Assembly (NCBI GenBank): GCA_001839685.1
Contig: MLAK01000822.1
Location: 1-55,251 of the forward strand
Length of the DNA: 55,251 bases
Direction of reading: 5' to 3'
Source: Tritrichomonas foetus
Taxonomy: Eukaryota > Parabasalia > Tritrichomonadida > Tritrichomonadidae
Shown: piece after piece, positions 55,138-55,251 of the stretch
How the letters are laid out: each line of letters opens with the position of its first letter
How positions within the stretch are numbered: position 1 is the stretch's first letter
Position numbers and translations under genes: made by a program
The notes under the pieces: generated by a model
What the model saw: the letters and a program-made list of their open reading frames with translations, nothing else
Databases searched by the model: none
Told to the model about the DNA's origin: nothing

Positions 55138-55251
55138 CATGAAGAAATAAACACATGAAGAAATAAACACATGAAGAAATAAACACATGAAGAAATAAAC
55201 ACATGAAGAAATAAACACATGAAGAAATAAACACATGAAGAAATAAACACA
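55138..55251. repeat. 16-bp minisatellite, array C (window edge)
   Basis: About seven copies of gaagaaataaacacat. Read on the other strand it is tttcttcatgtgttta, the array A/B unit minus one base and inverted. The window ends inside the array. Confidence 0.95.

Noticed and set aside
55050..55250. Minus-strand 66-codon frame rich in Phe/Cys
   Set aside because: Frame through minisatellite C only.

Overview
The window is eukaryotic nuclear DNA, very AT-rich, with closely packed intronless genes on both strands. It most resembles a trichomonad (Tritrichomonas/Trichomonas-type) protist. The reasons are an IBP39-type initiator-binding transcription factor (a trichomonad speciality), a Pmp-like GGA-repeat surface protein, a kinase with Sel1 repeats, a bacterial-type glucokinase, no recognisable introns and short intergenic regions. 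The species is inferred from gene content only.

Layout. 1-7 kb: a 17-bp minisatellite, a PDK1-like AGC kinase, IBP39, a second 17-bp minisatellite, and an Argonaute/Piwi protein on the minus strand. 7-15 kb: a 1859-residue protein with no recognised family, then a small KATNIP-like (DUF4457-like) protein. 15-20.5 kb: a 14-bp minisatellite, an Mkt1-like XPG-fold protein, the rRNA methyltransferase RRP8 and a secreted thioredoxin-fold protein. 21-30 kb: the 5' part of a Pmp-like surface protein running into a 474-base gap and an uninterrupted 7,625-base T run that is almost certainly an assembly artefact. 30-38.5 kb: a helical-repeat hypothetical, then a tandem duplication carrying a P-loop NTPase of Crinkler/RHS type. 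39-55 kb: a kinase with Sel1 repeats, a PH-like protein, a Wntless/TMEM181-like membrane protein, a syntaxin-18-like SNARE, a Vps39/Vam6-like tethering subunit, a short eIF3j, a Rad23-like ubiquitin shuttle, a glucokinase-like protein and a third minisatellite.

The genes do not form a pathway or operon; this is an ordinary protist chromosome segment. Loose themes are membrane traffic (SNARE, Vps39-like, Wntless-like), RNA and gene expression (IBP39, Piwi, Mkt1-like, RRP8, eIF3j) and signalling (two kinases). The items most worth a second look are the Crinkler/RHS-like tandem pair, whose differences are mostly amino-acid changing; the Piwi protein with two slicer positions replaced; strong hairpins just after several stop codons; and a recurring ACTTTTT element close to many start codons.

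Limits. Both window ends lie in minisatellite arrays. Many single N bases, one long gap and the T run show that parts of the assembly are unreliable. Several listed starts were moved to the first in-frame ATG, because a eukaryote is not expected to start at TTG.
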